64,000 nt of DNA from Cherax quadricarinatus (Eukaryota; Arthropoda; Malacostraca; Decapoda; Parastacidae): the NCBI RefSeq assembly GCF_038502225.1, contig NC_091383.1, positions 3,485,235-3,549,234 of the forward strand. Reading direction: 5' to 3'. Below the pieces are notes generated by a model, which saw only the letters and a list, made by a program, of their open reading frames with translations, ran no database searches and had not been told where the DNA came from. Shown here in pieces: positions 53,712 through 64,000 of this stretch. Numbering within the stretch: position 1 is the first letter of the stretch; every line of letters starts with the position of its first letter. Made by a program: the position numbers and the translations under genes.

Positions 53712-54846
53712 TACACTCGGCCACCTACCGCGCGTCGTCCCGACGCAACAATACTGGTAGTAAAAGAAACTCGGTCTCTCTTTCTTAGGAACAGGGCACA
53801 GAACACAAAATAAAAACATATATATACATATGGACATGGAAAAAAAAACTTCCTACAGGGAGGGAAGAAAAAAACATGTGGGGTGTGCTAAACATCGTGG
53901 TCAAAGGCAGTGAGCGTCGAAGGGCATCACTGCACGCCTTCCTGCATCTGGACAGATACTGCAACACAGGAGACATCGCTGCGGCTGAGCTGTGATGTAA
54001 CAGGTTACGGTCTCCTCTGGAACGGTGAAGCAGTCATCGTAGGAGTCGCTGCAGGTTTTCACTCAACCTGGGGCACGACATGCTGGTGCCCTCGAGTGAG
54101 GCGTCGACAAAACTCGGCAACTGGGCAGGACTTCTGGCAAGCGACTCAGGAGGACACTTCTCGACTGGTACTGTCGCTGGGCTGTCACTGCCGGCGAGCG
54201 TGGAGCGAGTTGTGGAGCAAGTCGTGGCAGAGACGACTGGGCGAAACATCTGGGAGTCGTAACATCATACACCAGACTGCAGTGAGAGAGCTAGCAGTCA
54301 AAGTGACATCTTCTTTGTGCAGGCTGCTCACTGAAGCTTTTGACATGAGGCTGACACAGCGCCTGCCGACAGGCCTAACTGCGGCTTGGCGAGTATCATT
54401 CTCTCGGCAGTTGGAGTTATAGCAGAGGTTAGTCTAAGCGTCCCCAGACTTGTTTCTCTACATATAACTGCACTCTGACGGTCTGGAGGTGAAGTGAAAC
54501 AAATCTCGATGGGAATCGTAGCAAGTACGATTCTGCAGAATATCACGAGCGACGAGCATAAAAGCTTTCTGTACAAGAGGGCTCATACGCTCAGGGCTGA
54601 GTAATCAGCTGTCAAACACACTGGTCACACGGGTGACTTAACACAGTGGTGCTACTCAGGTCTGGCTCAGACCTCACTGGACACATGGAAACTTTACACA
54701 CCCGCGGTACAACATGTGAGAACACTGACTGAGAGGAATTATTTTACACACGACATATATCTTCTCTCAATCTTCTCGACAATACTGAAATAATTACTGA
54801 ACACTCGATGGTGACATCACGTGATGTCAGGCGTGATGTCGCGAGG

Positions 54847-54903
54847 TGACGTCAGGCAGACATCGTGACGTCATGAAGTCGGGCAGTATCGTGGGTGACG
54901 TCA
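54847..54903. promoter_or_regulatory. Three perfect TGACGTCA octamers
   Basis: TGACGTCA lies at 54847-54854, 54866-54873 and 54896-54903 inside the LTR element, among further TGATGTC and CACGTGATGTC words. The octamer is the classical CRE/ATF site (known motif). Use as an enhancer is inference. Confidence 0.45.
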
Positions 54904-54989
54904 ATGTGATGTGGGCAGCAGACCACAGCATGAGGCCTGGGACATCTGGTAACTCACGTAGCTCGTAGGTCTACATGACATCGCTCACA

Positions 54990-55050
54990 CCCACGTGGCG
55001 TCGTCATCCACGTGGTGTCGTGATCTACGTGGCATGCTGGTCCACGTAGC
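54990..55050. promoter_or_regulatory. Short tandem E-box array (CCACGTGG)
   Basis: Four units of 17-18 bp containing CCACGTGG, CCACGTGG, CTACGTGG and CCACGTAG, in the LTR element. CACGTG is a bHLH site; function is inference. Confidence 0.45.
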
Positions 55051-55569
55051 TTCGAGTGGCCTCGGGCACTCGGATACACAGCTCTGGCAATGAATCACAC
55101 GAAAACAGCAGAAAACACAGCAGAGGGAGTGAGTAGTGGTGAGTGGTGTATGGTAGTGGTGGCGAGGAGCGTGCGTGAGTGTATGGCAGGGCGAGCATCT
55201 GGCCATTCCTCCTCCTCCTCTTCCACCCACAAACACGTGGAGAAGCTCACACTGGACGCAGAAATCACCACAAAACTCACTTCTGGCTTGCTGAAACAGC
55301 TGTGCTGAGCTGAACAACAACAGCAACATACAAGTGACGCTGAACACGTGACTTGAGAAACAGCGTGGGGTCACTGGGACGCCACTTACAATTCTCGAAG
55401 AAATTCGGTAAATTTTGGCTGGATCCTGCTTGTACCTGTGTCTGGATGCTCAAACGTGCAGACACGACATCAGGATAACTCGTTGAGAGACGGATGCTTC
55501 TTGTGTAGGGTGATGAAGTGAAGATGACTTCATACCTCTTCCTTCCTCTCTCAGGGCAAACACAACTGC

Positions 55570-55591
55570 TGCGGAGCACCGCTGCTACCAA
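55570..55591 (-). other. Probable primer binding site of the LTR element
   Basis: On the minus strand the base T and then TGGTAGCAGCGG follow the LTR end TATACA. A TGG start complements the CCA of a tRNA 3' end. The tRNA species is not identified. Confidence 0.45.
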
Positions 55592-55966
55592 TGTATAAAA
55601 GAGGATTATTTGGTAGTATGGTAGCGGGGTGTGAAAGATAAACTTCTTCGGAGGCTTCTTTGTTTATTGATAATGTCGTGGTGGGTACACAGGCTTGTGT
55701 GTTTGTGCCCATGACCCGGGCAGGGCCATGCCCACGAGAGAGAGCTGGGAGCACTTGTGTCTTGATGCCAGGCCGCTGTGTGAGTGAGGGCGAGGCAAGT
55801 CTGGGCATACTGAAGTGGCAAGGCCTATAGGTGGCAGCACCTGAGTGGCGTGAAATATGAACTAGCCAGAACAGACGGCTAGGCTGTGTGTTCTGACAAT
55901 ACAGGCTGTCTACATTTGCTCGCAGACAGCATGGGCTGTCTGTGCAGACAGTACAGGCTGTCTACA
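55592..55966 (-). repeat. Long terminal repeat, copy at the right
   Basis: 375 bp, from TGTATAAAAG to GGCTGTCTACA. Compared with the other LTR it has an extra segment with a second TACAGGCTGTCTACA, a local duplication, plus single-base differences such as TTGTTTATTG for TTGCTTATTG. Confidence 0.88.
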
Positions 55967-58900
55967 GGTCCCGAAACGGTCCCCAGCCCCCGAAAAGGTC
56001 CCCAGACCCAGGAAAGGTCCCCAAGGGCCCCGAAAAGGTTCATAACGCCCCGAAAAGGTCTTCAGGGCCCCGAAAAGGTCCCCAGGGCCTCCAAAAGGTC
56101 CGAAGCCCTCTGAGAAGGTCCCTAGGGCCCCGAAAAAACCTCCAGCGCTCGAAAGTCCCCAGACCCCCAAAAAGGTCCCCAGGGTCTTGAAAATGTCCCC
56201 AGGCCCCCGAAAAGGTCCCAAGGCACCGGCAAAGGTCCCCAGCCTCCGAAAAGGTCCCCAGCCCCCCAAAAAGGTCCCCAGCCCCCGAAAAGATCCCCAG
56301 CCCCCAAACAGGTCCCCAGCAAAAAGGGTCCCAGGCCCCTGAAAAGGTCCCAAGGCACCTGAAAAGGTCCCCAGGCCCCCCAAGAGGTCTCTTGGCCCCT
56401 GAAAAAGTCCCCAGGCCCCAGAAAAGGTCCCCATGCTTTGAAAAGGTCTCCAGGCCCCAGAAAAGGTCCTCAGGCCCCCAAAAAGATCCCTAGACCCCCA
56501 AAAAGGTCCCCAGGCCCCCGAAAAGGTCCCGAGGTCCCAGAAGAGGTCCCCAGGCCCCTGAAAAGGTCCCCAGGCTCCTGAAAAGGACCCCAGCCCCCCG
56601 GAAAGGTCCTCATGCCCCAGAAAAGGTCCCCAGGCCCCCGAAAACATCCCCAGGGCCCAGAAAAGATCCCCAGGGCCCCGAAAAGGTCCCCAGGCCCCCA
56701 AAAAGGTCTCCAGCGCCCAAAAGTTCTCCAGGCCCCAAAAAGGTCCCCAGCCCCCGAAAAGGTCTTCAGCCCCCGAAAAATTTCCCACGGCCCCGAAAAG
56801 GTCCCCAAGCGCCCCGAAAAGGCCACCAGGCCTTGGAAAACGTCCCCAGGGCCCGGAAAAGGTCCCCAGCCCCCCAAAAGGTCCCCCAGCCTCTCGAAAA
56901 GGTCCCCAGGGCCCTGAAAAGGTCCCCAGCCTTCAAAAAGGTCCACAGCTCTCGGAAAGGTCCCCAGGCCCCCGAAAAGGTCCCCAGGCCCCCAAAAAGG
57001 TCCCCAGGCCCCCAAAAAGGTCCCGAGGCCCCGAAAAGGTCCCCAGGCATTCTAAAAGGTCCCCAGGCCCTCAAAAACGTCCCCACGCCCATGAAAAGGT
57101 CCCCAGGCCCCCAAAAAGGTCCCCAGGCTCCTGAAAAGGTTCCCAGCTATCCGAAAAGATCCCCAGGCCCCCTTAAAGGTCCCCAAGGCCTCAAAAAGGT
57201 CCGCAGGGCCTTGAAAAGGTCCCCAGGACCCCGGAAACGTCCTCAGGGCCCAGAAAAGGTCCCCAGGCCCCCAAGAAGGTCTCCAGGGCCCCGAAAAGGT
57301 CCCCAGGGCCTCGTAAAGGTCCCCAAGCCCCCAAAACGGTCCCCAACCACCCAAAAAGGTCCCCAGCCTCTCGAAAAGGTTTCCAGCCTCCGAAAATGTA
57401 CCCAAGGCCTCGAAAAGGTCCCCAAGCACCCCGAAAAGGTCCCCAGGTCCCCGAAAACGTCCCCAGGGCCTGGGAAAGGTCCCAAGGCTTCCGAAAAGGT
57501 CCCAAGGTCCCCGAAAAGGTCCCTAGGGCCTCGAAAAGGCGCCGAGGGCCTCAAAAAGGTCTGGACCCCAAAAAGGTCCCCAGCCCTATGGAAAGGTCCT
57601 TAGCCTTCGAAAAGGTCCCCAGCCACCCGAAAAGGTCCTCAGGGCCTGGGAAGGTCCCCAGCCCCTTGAAAAAGTCCCTAGCCCCCTGAAAAGGTCCCCA
57701 GCCTCCAAAAAGGTCCCCAGCCTCTGGAAAGGTCCCCAGTCCCCAAAAAGGTACCCAGAGCCCCGAAAAGGTATCCAGGGCCCTGAAAAGGTCCCCAGCC
57801 CCCAGAAAAAATCCCTAGCCCCCTGAAAAGGTCCCCAGCCCCCGAAAAGGTCCCCAAGCCCCGAAAAAGCTTCCCAGCCCCCGAGAAGGTCCCCAGCCCC
57901 CGGAAAAGGTCCCCAGCCACTCAAAAAAGTCCCCAGCCCTCGAAAAGGCCCCAAAAAGGTCCCCAGGGCCTGGAAAAGGTCCCCAGGCCCTCGAAAAGGT
58001 CTCCAGGGCCCCGAGAAAGTCTCAATGGCACCGAAGAGGTCCCCAGGGCTCCGAAAAGATACCCAGGGCCCCGAAAAGGTCCCCAGGGCCTCGAAAAGTT
58101 CCCCAGGGCCACGAGAAGGTCCCCAGGGTCCCGAAAAGGGCCCCAGTTCTCCAAAAAGGTCCTCAGCCCCAGAAAAGGTCTCCAAGTGCCCCGAAAAGGT
58201 TCCAAGCCCCCCGAGAAGGTCCCCATGGCCCCGAAAAGATCCCCAGGGCCCCTAAAAGGTCCCTAGGACCCCGAAAAGGTCCTCAGGGTCTCGAAAAGTT
58301 CCGAAGCCTCTGAGAAGGTCCCTTGAGCCCTGAAAAGGTCTCCAGCGCCCGAAGGTCCCCAGACCCCAGGCCCCTGAAAAGGTCCCCAGGGCCTGGAAAA
58401 GGTTCCCAGGTCCCCAAAAAAGTCCACAGGGCCTCAAAAAGGTCCCCAGGGCCTCAAAATGGTCCCTAGCTTCCGAAAATGTCCCCCGCCCCCCGAAAAG
58501 ATCTGCAGCCCCCTGAAAGGTCCACAGCAAAAAGGGTCCCAGGCCCCTGAAAAGGTCCCAAGGTACTCAAAAAAGTCCCCAGGCCCCCGAAAAGGTCCCT
58601 TGGCCCCTGAAAAGGTCCACAGACCCCAGAAAAGGTCCCCATGCCTCGAAAAGGTCCCCAGGGCCCCGAAAAGGTCCTCATGCCCCTGAAAAGGTCCCCA
58701 GGCCTTCGAAAATGTCTCCAGGGCCCGGAAAAGGTCCCCAGGGCCTCAAAATGGTCCCCAGGGCCTCAGAAAGGTCCCCAGGCCCCCGAAAAGGTCCCCA
58801 GCCACCCAGAAAGGTCTTCAGCCACCAAAAAGGTCCCCAGCCCCTGAAAAGGTCCCCAAGGCCCTGAAAAGGTCCTTAAGTGCTCCAAAAAAGTCCCCAG

Positions 58901-61900
58901 GCCCCCAAAAACGTCCCCTGGGCCCGGAAAAGGTCCCCAGGCCCAGAAAAGGTCCAAAGGGTCCTGAAAAGATGCCCAGGCCCCCCAAAAGGTCCCGATG
59001 GCCTCGGAAAGGTTTCCATGGCCCCGAAAAGGTCCATATTCCCCGGAAAAGGTTCCCAGCCCCCGAAAAGGTCTCTAGCCCCCCGAAAAGGTCACCTGCC
59101 CTCGAAAAGGTCCCCAGCCCTTCGAAAAGGTCACCAGAGCCCCAAAAAGGTCTCCAGCCCCCCAAAAAGGTCCCTAGGTTTCCAAAAAGGTCCCCAGGTT
59201 TCCAAAAAGGTCCCCAGCCCTCGAGAAGGTACCCTGGGCCCAGAGAAAATCCCCAGGGAGCTGAAAAGGTCCCAAGCCCCCAGAAAGGTCCCGAAAGCCT
59301 TGAAAAGGTCCCCAGGGCCCCTGAAAGGTCCCCAGGTTCCTAAAAGGTCCCAAGGGTCCCGAAAAAATCCCCAAGGCCCCGAAAAGGTCACTAGGTTTCT
59401 AAAAAGATCCCCAGGGCCCTGGAAAGGTCTCCAGTGCCTTGAAGAGGTCTGAAATGGCTCCAAAAAGTTTCCAAAGGCCCCATGAAGGTCCCCAGGCCTC
59501 CAAAAAGGTCACCAGGGCCCCGAAAAGGTTCCCAGCTTCCGAAAAGGTCCCCAGCACCCGAAAAAGTCCCCAGGCCCTGAAAAGGTCCCCAGGGCCCCAA
59601 AAAGATCCCCAGGGCCCTGAAAAGGTCCCCAGGGCCCTGATAAGGTCCACAGGGCCTCGAAAAGGTCCCAAGGGCCCCGAAAAGGTTCCCAGCCCCCGAA
59701 AAGGTCCCCAGCACCCGAAAAAGTCCTCAGGCCCTGAAAAGGTCCCCAGCACACCAAGAATGTCCCCAGGGCCCTGAAAAGGTCCCCAGGGCCTCGAAAA
59801 GATCCCCAGTGCCCCGAAAAAGTCCCCAGGCACTCGAAAAGGTCCACAGGGCCCGGAAAAGGTCCCCAGGCCCCCGAAAAGTTCCCCAGGGCCCCGAAAA
59901 GGTAGCTAGGGCCCCGAAGAGGTCCCCAGGCTCCCGAAAAGGTTCCCAGCTCCCTAAAAGGCCCCCAGCCTCCGAAAACGTCCCCAGCCTCCCGAGAAGG
60001 TCCCGAGGGCCCCAAAAAGGTCCCCATGGGCCCCGAAAAGCCCCCAAGAACCTGAAAAGGTTAGCAGGGCACGGAAAAGGTCCACAGGACAACGAAAAGG
60101 TCCCCAAGGGCCCCAAAAAGTTCTCCAGGGCCTCGAAAAGGTCTCCAACCCCCCGAAAAGGTCCAGAAGGCCCCGAAAAGGTCCACAGGGCCCCGAAAAG
60201 GTTTCTGGGCCATCGAAAAGGTGCCCAGGGCCCGGAAAAGGTCACCAGGGCCCCGAAAAGGCCCGCATGGCCCCGAAAAGGTCCCGACTCCTTCAAAAAG
60301 GTCCCCAGCCCCCAAAAAAGTCCCCAGCCTCCGAAAAGGTCCCCAGCCCCAAAAAAGGTTCCCAGCCCTTGAAAATGCCCCAAGAAGGTCCCCAGGGCCC
60401 CGAGAAGGTCCCCTTGTCCCCGAAGAGGTCCCTACCCACCGAAAAAGTGCCCAGCTACCCGAAAAGGTCCCCAGGGCCTCGAAAAGTTCCCCAAGGCCCC
60501 AAAAAGATCCCCAGGGAACCGAAAAGGTCCCCAGGGCCACGAAAAGGTCCCCAAAGTCCCGAAAAGGTCCCCAGATAACCGAGAAGGTCCCCAGCTCCAG
60601 AAAAGATCCCCAGCCCCCAGAAGGTCCCCAGGGCCCCAAAGGAGTCCCTAGGACCTCGGAAAGGTGCCCAGGGCCTCGAAAAGGTCTGAAGCCCCCGAGA
60701 AGATTTCTAGGGCACCGAAAACGTCTCCAGGGCCAGAAAATCCCCAGAACCCAGTCCCCCGAAAAGGTCCCCAGGGCACGGAAAAGGGCCCCAGGCTGGT
60801 AAAAAGGTTCCCAGGGCCTCAAAAAGGTCCCCACGGCCCTGAAAAGGTCCCCACGCTCCCGAAAAGGTCCCCAGGGCTCCAAAATGGTCCTTAGCCCCAG
60901 AAAATGTCCCCAGCCCCCCGAAAAGATCCCCAGCCCCCAGAAAGGTCCCCAGCCCCCAAAAAGGTTCCCAGCCCCCAAAAAGGTCTCCAGCCTTCTGAAA
61001 AGATCCCCAGTCCCCGAAAAGGTCCCCAGTCCCCCAAAAAGGTCCCCAGTCCCCCAAAAAGGTTCCCATGGCCCCGAAAATGTCCCCAGAGTCTCAAAAA
61101 GGTCCCCAGGCCCTCGAAAAGGTCCCCAGGACTCTGAAAGGTTTCCATGCCCCCGAAAAGGTCCCTAGGCCCCAAAAAGGTACTTAGGCTCCGGAAAATG
61201 TCCTCAGGCCCTCGAAAAGGTCCCCAGGCCTTGGAAAAGGTCCCCAGGCCCCTGAAAAGGTCCCGAGGCCCCGAAAAGGTCCCCAGGCCTCCGAAAAGGT
61301 TCCCAGGCCGCCGAAGAGGTCTCCCACGGCCCTAAAAAGGTCCCCAGGCCCCCGAAAAAGTCCCCAGGCTCCAGAAAAGATTCCCATGCCTTCAAAAAGG
61401 TTGCAAGGCCCCAGAAAATGTCCCCAAGGCCCCGAAAATCTGCAGGGTCCCGAAAAGGTCTCCAGGCCCCCGAAAAGGTCTCCAGGGACTGAAAAAGGTC
61501 CCCAGGCCCGCGAAACGGTCCCCAGGGCCCCGAAAAGGTTCCAAGGCCTTCGAAGAGGTCCCGAGACCCCTAGAAAAGTCCTCAGGCCCCAGAAAAGGTC
61601 CCCAGGCCTTAGAAAAAGTCCCCAGGCCACAGAAAAGGTCCCCAGGTCCCCGAAAAGGTCTCCAGGTTCCAGAAAAGGTCCTTATGCCCAAGAAAAGATC
61701 CCCAGGCCCTCAAAAAAGTCCCCAGCCTTTCGAAAAGGTCTCCAGCCCCCAAAAAGGTCCAAAGGACCCCGAAAAGGTCCACAGAGCCCCAAAAAATTCC
61801 CCAGGCCCCCGAAAAGGTTCGCAGCTCCCCGAGAAGGTTCCCAGGCCCGGAAAAGGTCCCCAGGACATAGAAAAGGTCCCTAGGTCTCTGAAAAAGTCCC

Positions 61901-64000
61901 CATGCTTCCGAAAAGGTCCGTAAGCCCCCGAAAAGGTTTCCAGGCTCCGGAAAAAGTCCCCAGGCTCCCGAAAAGGTCCTCAGGCCCCGGAAAAGGTCCC
62001 GAGGCCCTCGAAAAGGTCCCGAGGCTCTTGAAAAGATCCCCAGGCCTCTGAAAAGGGCCTTAGGCCCCCAAAAAGGTCCCCACGCATTTGAAAAGGTCCC
62101 CAAGTCCCCGAAAAAGTCCCCAGGCTCCAGAAAAGGTTCCCAGGCCTCCAAAAAGGTTGCCAGGCTCCAGAAAATGTCCCCAAGGCCCCGAAAAGGTCTG
62201 CAGGGCTTCGAAAAAAGTCCCCAGGACCCCCAAAAGGTCTTCAGGCCCGGAAAAGGTCCTCAGGATCGCGAGAAAATCCCCATGTCTCCAGAAAGGTCCC
62301 CAGGGCCCCGAAGAGGTCTCCAGACTCCCTAAAAGGTCCCCAGGCCCCCGAAAAGGTCCCCAGGCCTTAGAAAAAATCCCCTGGCCCTAGAAAACGTCCC
62401 CAGTCTCTCGAAAAAGTCCCCATGCTCCAGAAAAGGTCCCCAGGGCCTGGAAAGGTTCCCAAGTCCTCTGAAAAGGTCCGCAGGCCCCGAAAAGTTCCCA
62501 AAGCCATTGAAAAGATCCCCAGACCCCTGAAAAGGTCCCGAGGCACTCGAAGATGTCCCCAGGGCCCCGAAAAGGACGCCAGGGCATCGAAAAGATCCCG
62601 AAGGACCCGAAAAGGTCTGCATGGCCACGGAAAGGTCCACAGTCCTCAAAAGAGGTCCCCTGTCTCCCAAAAGACCCCAAAAAGGTCCACAGGGCCCAGA
62701 AAAGGTCCCCAAGCCCCGGAAAAGTCCCTAGGGCGCCGAGAAAGTCCCCATGGCCCCGAAGAGGTCCCTAGCCCCCCGAAAAGGTGCCCAGCCCCTGAAA
62801 AGGTCCTCCGACCTTAAAAAGGTACCCAGCCATCCGAAAAAGTCCTCAGCCCCCCGAAAAGGTCCCCAGCCCCCAAAACGTCCCCAGCCCTCGAAAAAAT
62901 TCCCCAGAGCCCCCAAAAGGTCCCCAGGGCTTCGAAAAGGTCCCCAGCCCACCGAAAGGTACCCAGGCTCCTGAGGAGGTTTCCAGGGCCCCAAAAAGAT
63001 CCCCATGGCCCCGAAAAGGTCCCCAGGGCCTCGGAAAGTTCTTCAGGGCCCCAAAAAGGTCCCCAGGCCCCAGGAAAGGTCCTCAGCCCTCCTAAAAGGT
63101 GTCCAGGCTCCAGAAAAGATCCCCAGGCAACCGAAAATTTCCCCAGGCCCATGAAAAGGTCTCGAGGCCCCCGAAAAGGTTCCCAGGCCTCTGAAAAGGT
63201 CCCCAGGCCCCCGAGTAGGTCTCCAGCCCCCCAAAAAGGGTCACAGGCCTCTGAAAAGATCCCAAGGCACCCGAAAAGGTCCCCAGGCCCCGAAAAAGGT
63301 CCCTATGCTCCTGAAAAGGTCTCCAGGCCCCTGAAAAAGTCCCCATGCCTCGAAAAGGTCCCCAGGCCCCGTGAAAGGTCTCCAGGCCCTCGAAAAGATC
63401 CCTGGACCCCCAAAAAGATCCCAAGGCCCCTGAAAAGGCCCCCAGGCCCCAGAAAAGATCCCTAGGCCCCTGAAAAGGTCTCCATGCCCCTGAAAAAGTC
63501 TTCAGACCCACAAAAAGGTCCTCATGCCCAAGAAAAAGTCCCCAGGCCCCTGTAAACGTCCCAAGGGCCCGGAAAAAGGTCACTAGGCACCCGAGAAGGT
63601 CCCCAGTGCCACGAAAAGGTCCTCAAGGTCTCGAGAAGGTCCGCAGGCCTCCGAAAAGGTCCCCAGCCTGCCAAAAAGGTCCCCAGCCCGCCGAAAAGGA
63701 TCCCAGCCTCCTGAAAAGGTCCCCAAGGCCCCGAAAAGGTATCCAAGCTCTTCGAAAAGGTCCCCAGGCCCCCCAAAACGTCCAGAAGGCCCAGAAAAGG
63801 TCCCCAAAGCCCTCGGAAAGGTCTTAAAGGGCTTCGAAAATGTCCCGAGGGCCTCGAAAAGGTCTGCAGGGACTCGAAAAGGTCCTCTGCACCCGAAAAG
63901 GTCCCCAGCCCCTAGAAAGGTCCCCAGCTCCCCGAAAAGGTCCCCATGGCCACGAAAAGGTCCACAGGGCCCTAAAAAGGTCTCTAGCCCCCGAAAAGGT
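55967..64000 (+). repeat. 21-bp minisatellite, right block, continues past the window
   Basis: More than 8 kb of GAAAAGGTCCCCAGGGCCCC-type units, about 20-21 bp, with frequent one-base changes. Stretches dominated by CCAGGCCCC (61.2-62.1 kb, 63.1-63.5 kb) alternate with CCAGGGCCCC and CCAGCCCCC stretches. An AGCAAAAAGGGTCCCAGG motif occurs at 56319 and 58526 in similar surroundings (a TCCACAGCAAAA or CCCAGCAAAA context), a sign of a kb-scale duplication. The last base is mid-array. Confidence 0.96.

Larger units (their letters stand above)
53389..55966 (-). mobile_element. Non-coding LTR retrotransposon inside the minisatellite
   Basis: Two direct repeats (53389-53711, 55592-55966) with TG..CA ends enclose 1.88 kb. 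GGTC stands before the left LTR and after the right one, consistent with a 4-bp target duplication, although GGTC is common in this array. On the minus strand TTGGTAGCAGCGGTGCTCC directly follows the first LTR and starts one base before a TGG, as a tRNA primer site would, so I orient it to the minus strand. No gag or pol frame is present, so it would depend on another element's proteins. Confidence 0.8.

Noticed and set aside
53785..55374. gag or pol frames in the LTR element
   Set aside because: The longest frames are under 175 codons, on both strands, without any capsid, RT or integrase motif.
49857..63827. Many Gly/Phe/Trp-rich and Lys/Pro/Arg-rich frames
   Set aside because: They are reading frames of the 21-bp minisatellite on both strands; they start and stop with random unit mutations.

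Overview
This is eukaryotic nuclear DNA that consists almost entirely of repeats. The combination of CR1-like and RTE-like LINEs, Tigger/pogo transposons with CAGTGGA-type ends, TTAA-flanked piggyBac-like elements, a tRNA-Val-like SINE and many minisatellites looks to me like a decapod crustacean genome, perhaps a crayfish. That is recognition of repeat families and was not tested by a search. I see no prokaryotic operon, rRNA gene, functional tRNA or CRISPR array.

Layout. 1-3.0 kb: CR1-like LINE copy 1 and two 32-bp arrays, one pair of them packed into a TTAA-flanked element. 3-6.3 kb: a decayed Gypsy pol fragment on the minus strand and a 47-bp array. 6.6-7.8 kb: an RTE-like LINE tail. 9.0-12.35 kb: a nested stack, in which a Tigger-like element is interrupted by a shortened Tigger and by a piggyBac-like element. 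12.6-14.8 kb: a second LINE family. 15.1-17.1 kb: a broken Tigger transposase. 17.27 kb: a tRNA-derived SINE. 17.8-21.5 kb: a 20-bp array, old internal duplications and a Gypsy gag remnant. 21.6-22.1 kb: a 51-52-bp array. 22.9-25.95 kb: LINE fragment, piggyBac-like element and CR1-like copy 2, nested. 25.98-28.31 kb: an apparently intact Tigger element with a 596-codon transposase, both terminal repeats and TA duplications. 28.4-33.6 kb: LINE endonuclease fragment, a Tigger pseudogene carrying two further insertions, and an RTE tail. 33.6-35.1 kb: CR1-like copy 3. 35.7-37.9 kb: a very uniform 37-bp array.

38.2-40.8 kb holds the only good evidence for a host gene: three phase-compatible minus-strand exons whose introns are full of transposons. 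A hAT-like element with a perfect 8-bp target duplication sits 18 bases upstream of one splice acceptor. 42.6-45.7 kb: three arrays lying between inverted copies of a LINE-tail/SINE junction; two of these arrays appear to have grown from one SINE family.

47.3-64.0 kb: more than 12 kb of a degenerate 21-bp minisatellite (GAAAAGGTCCCCAGGCCCC type) that runs off the window end. Its orientation flips exactly at CR1-like copy 4 (48.2-49.9 kb), and it is also interrupted by a complete non-coding LTR element (53.389-55.966 kb). Because the period is a multiple of three, the array gives long ORFs on both strands that I regard as artefacts.

The coding capacity that matters is therefore: RT ORFs of four CR1-like copies (three open, one frameshifted), one possibly functional Tigger transposase, and a fragment of an unidentified host gene.
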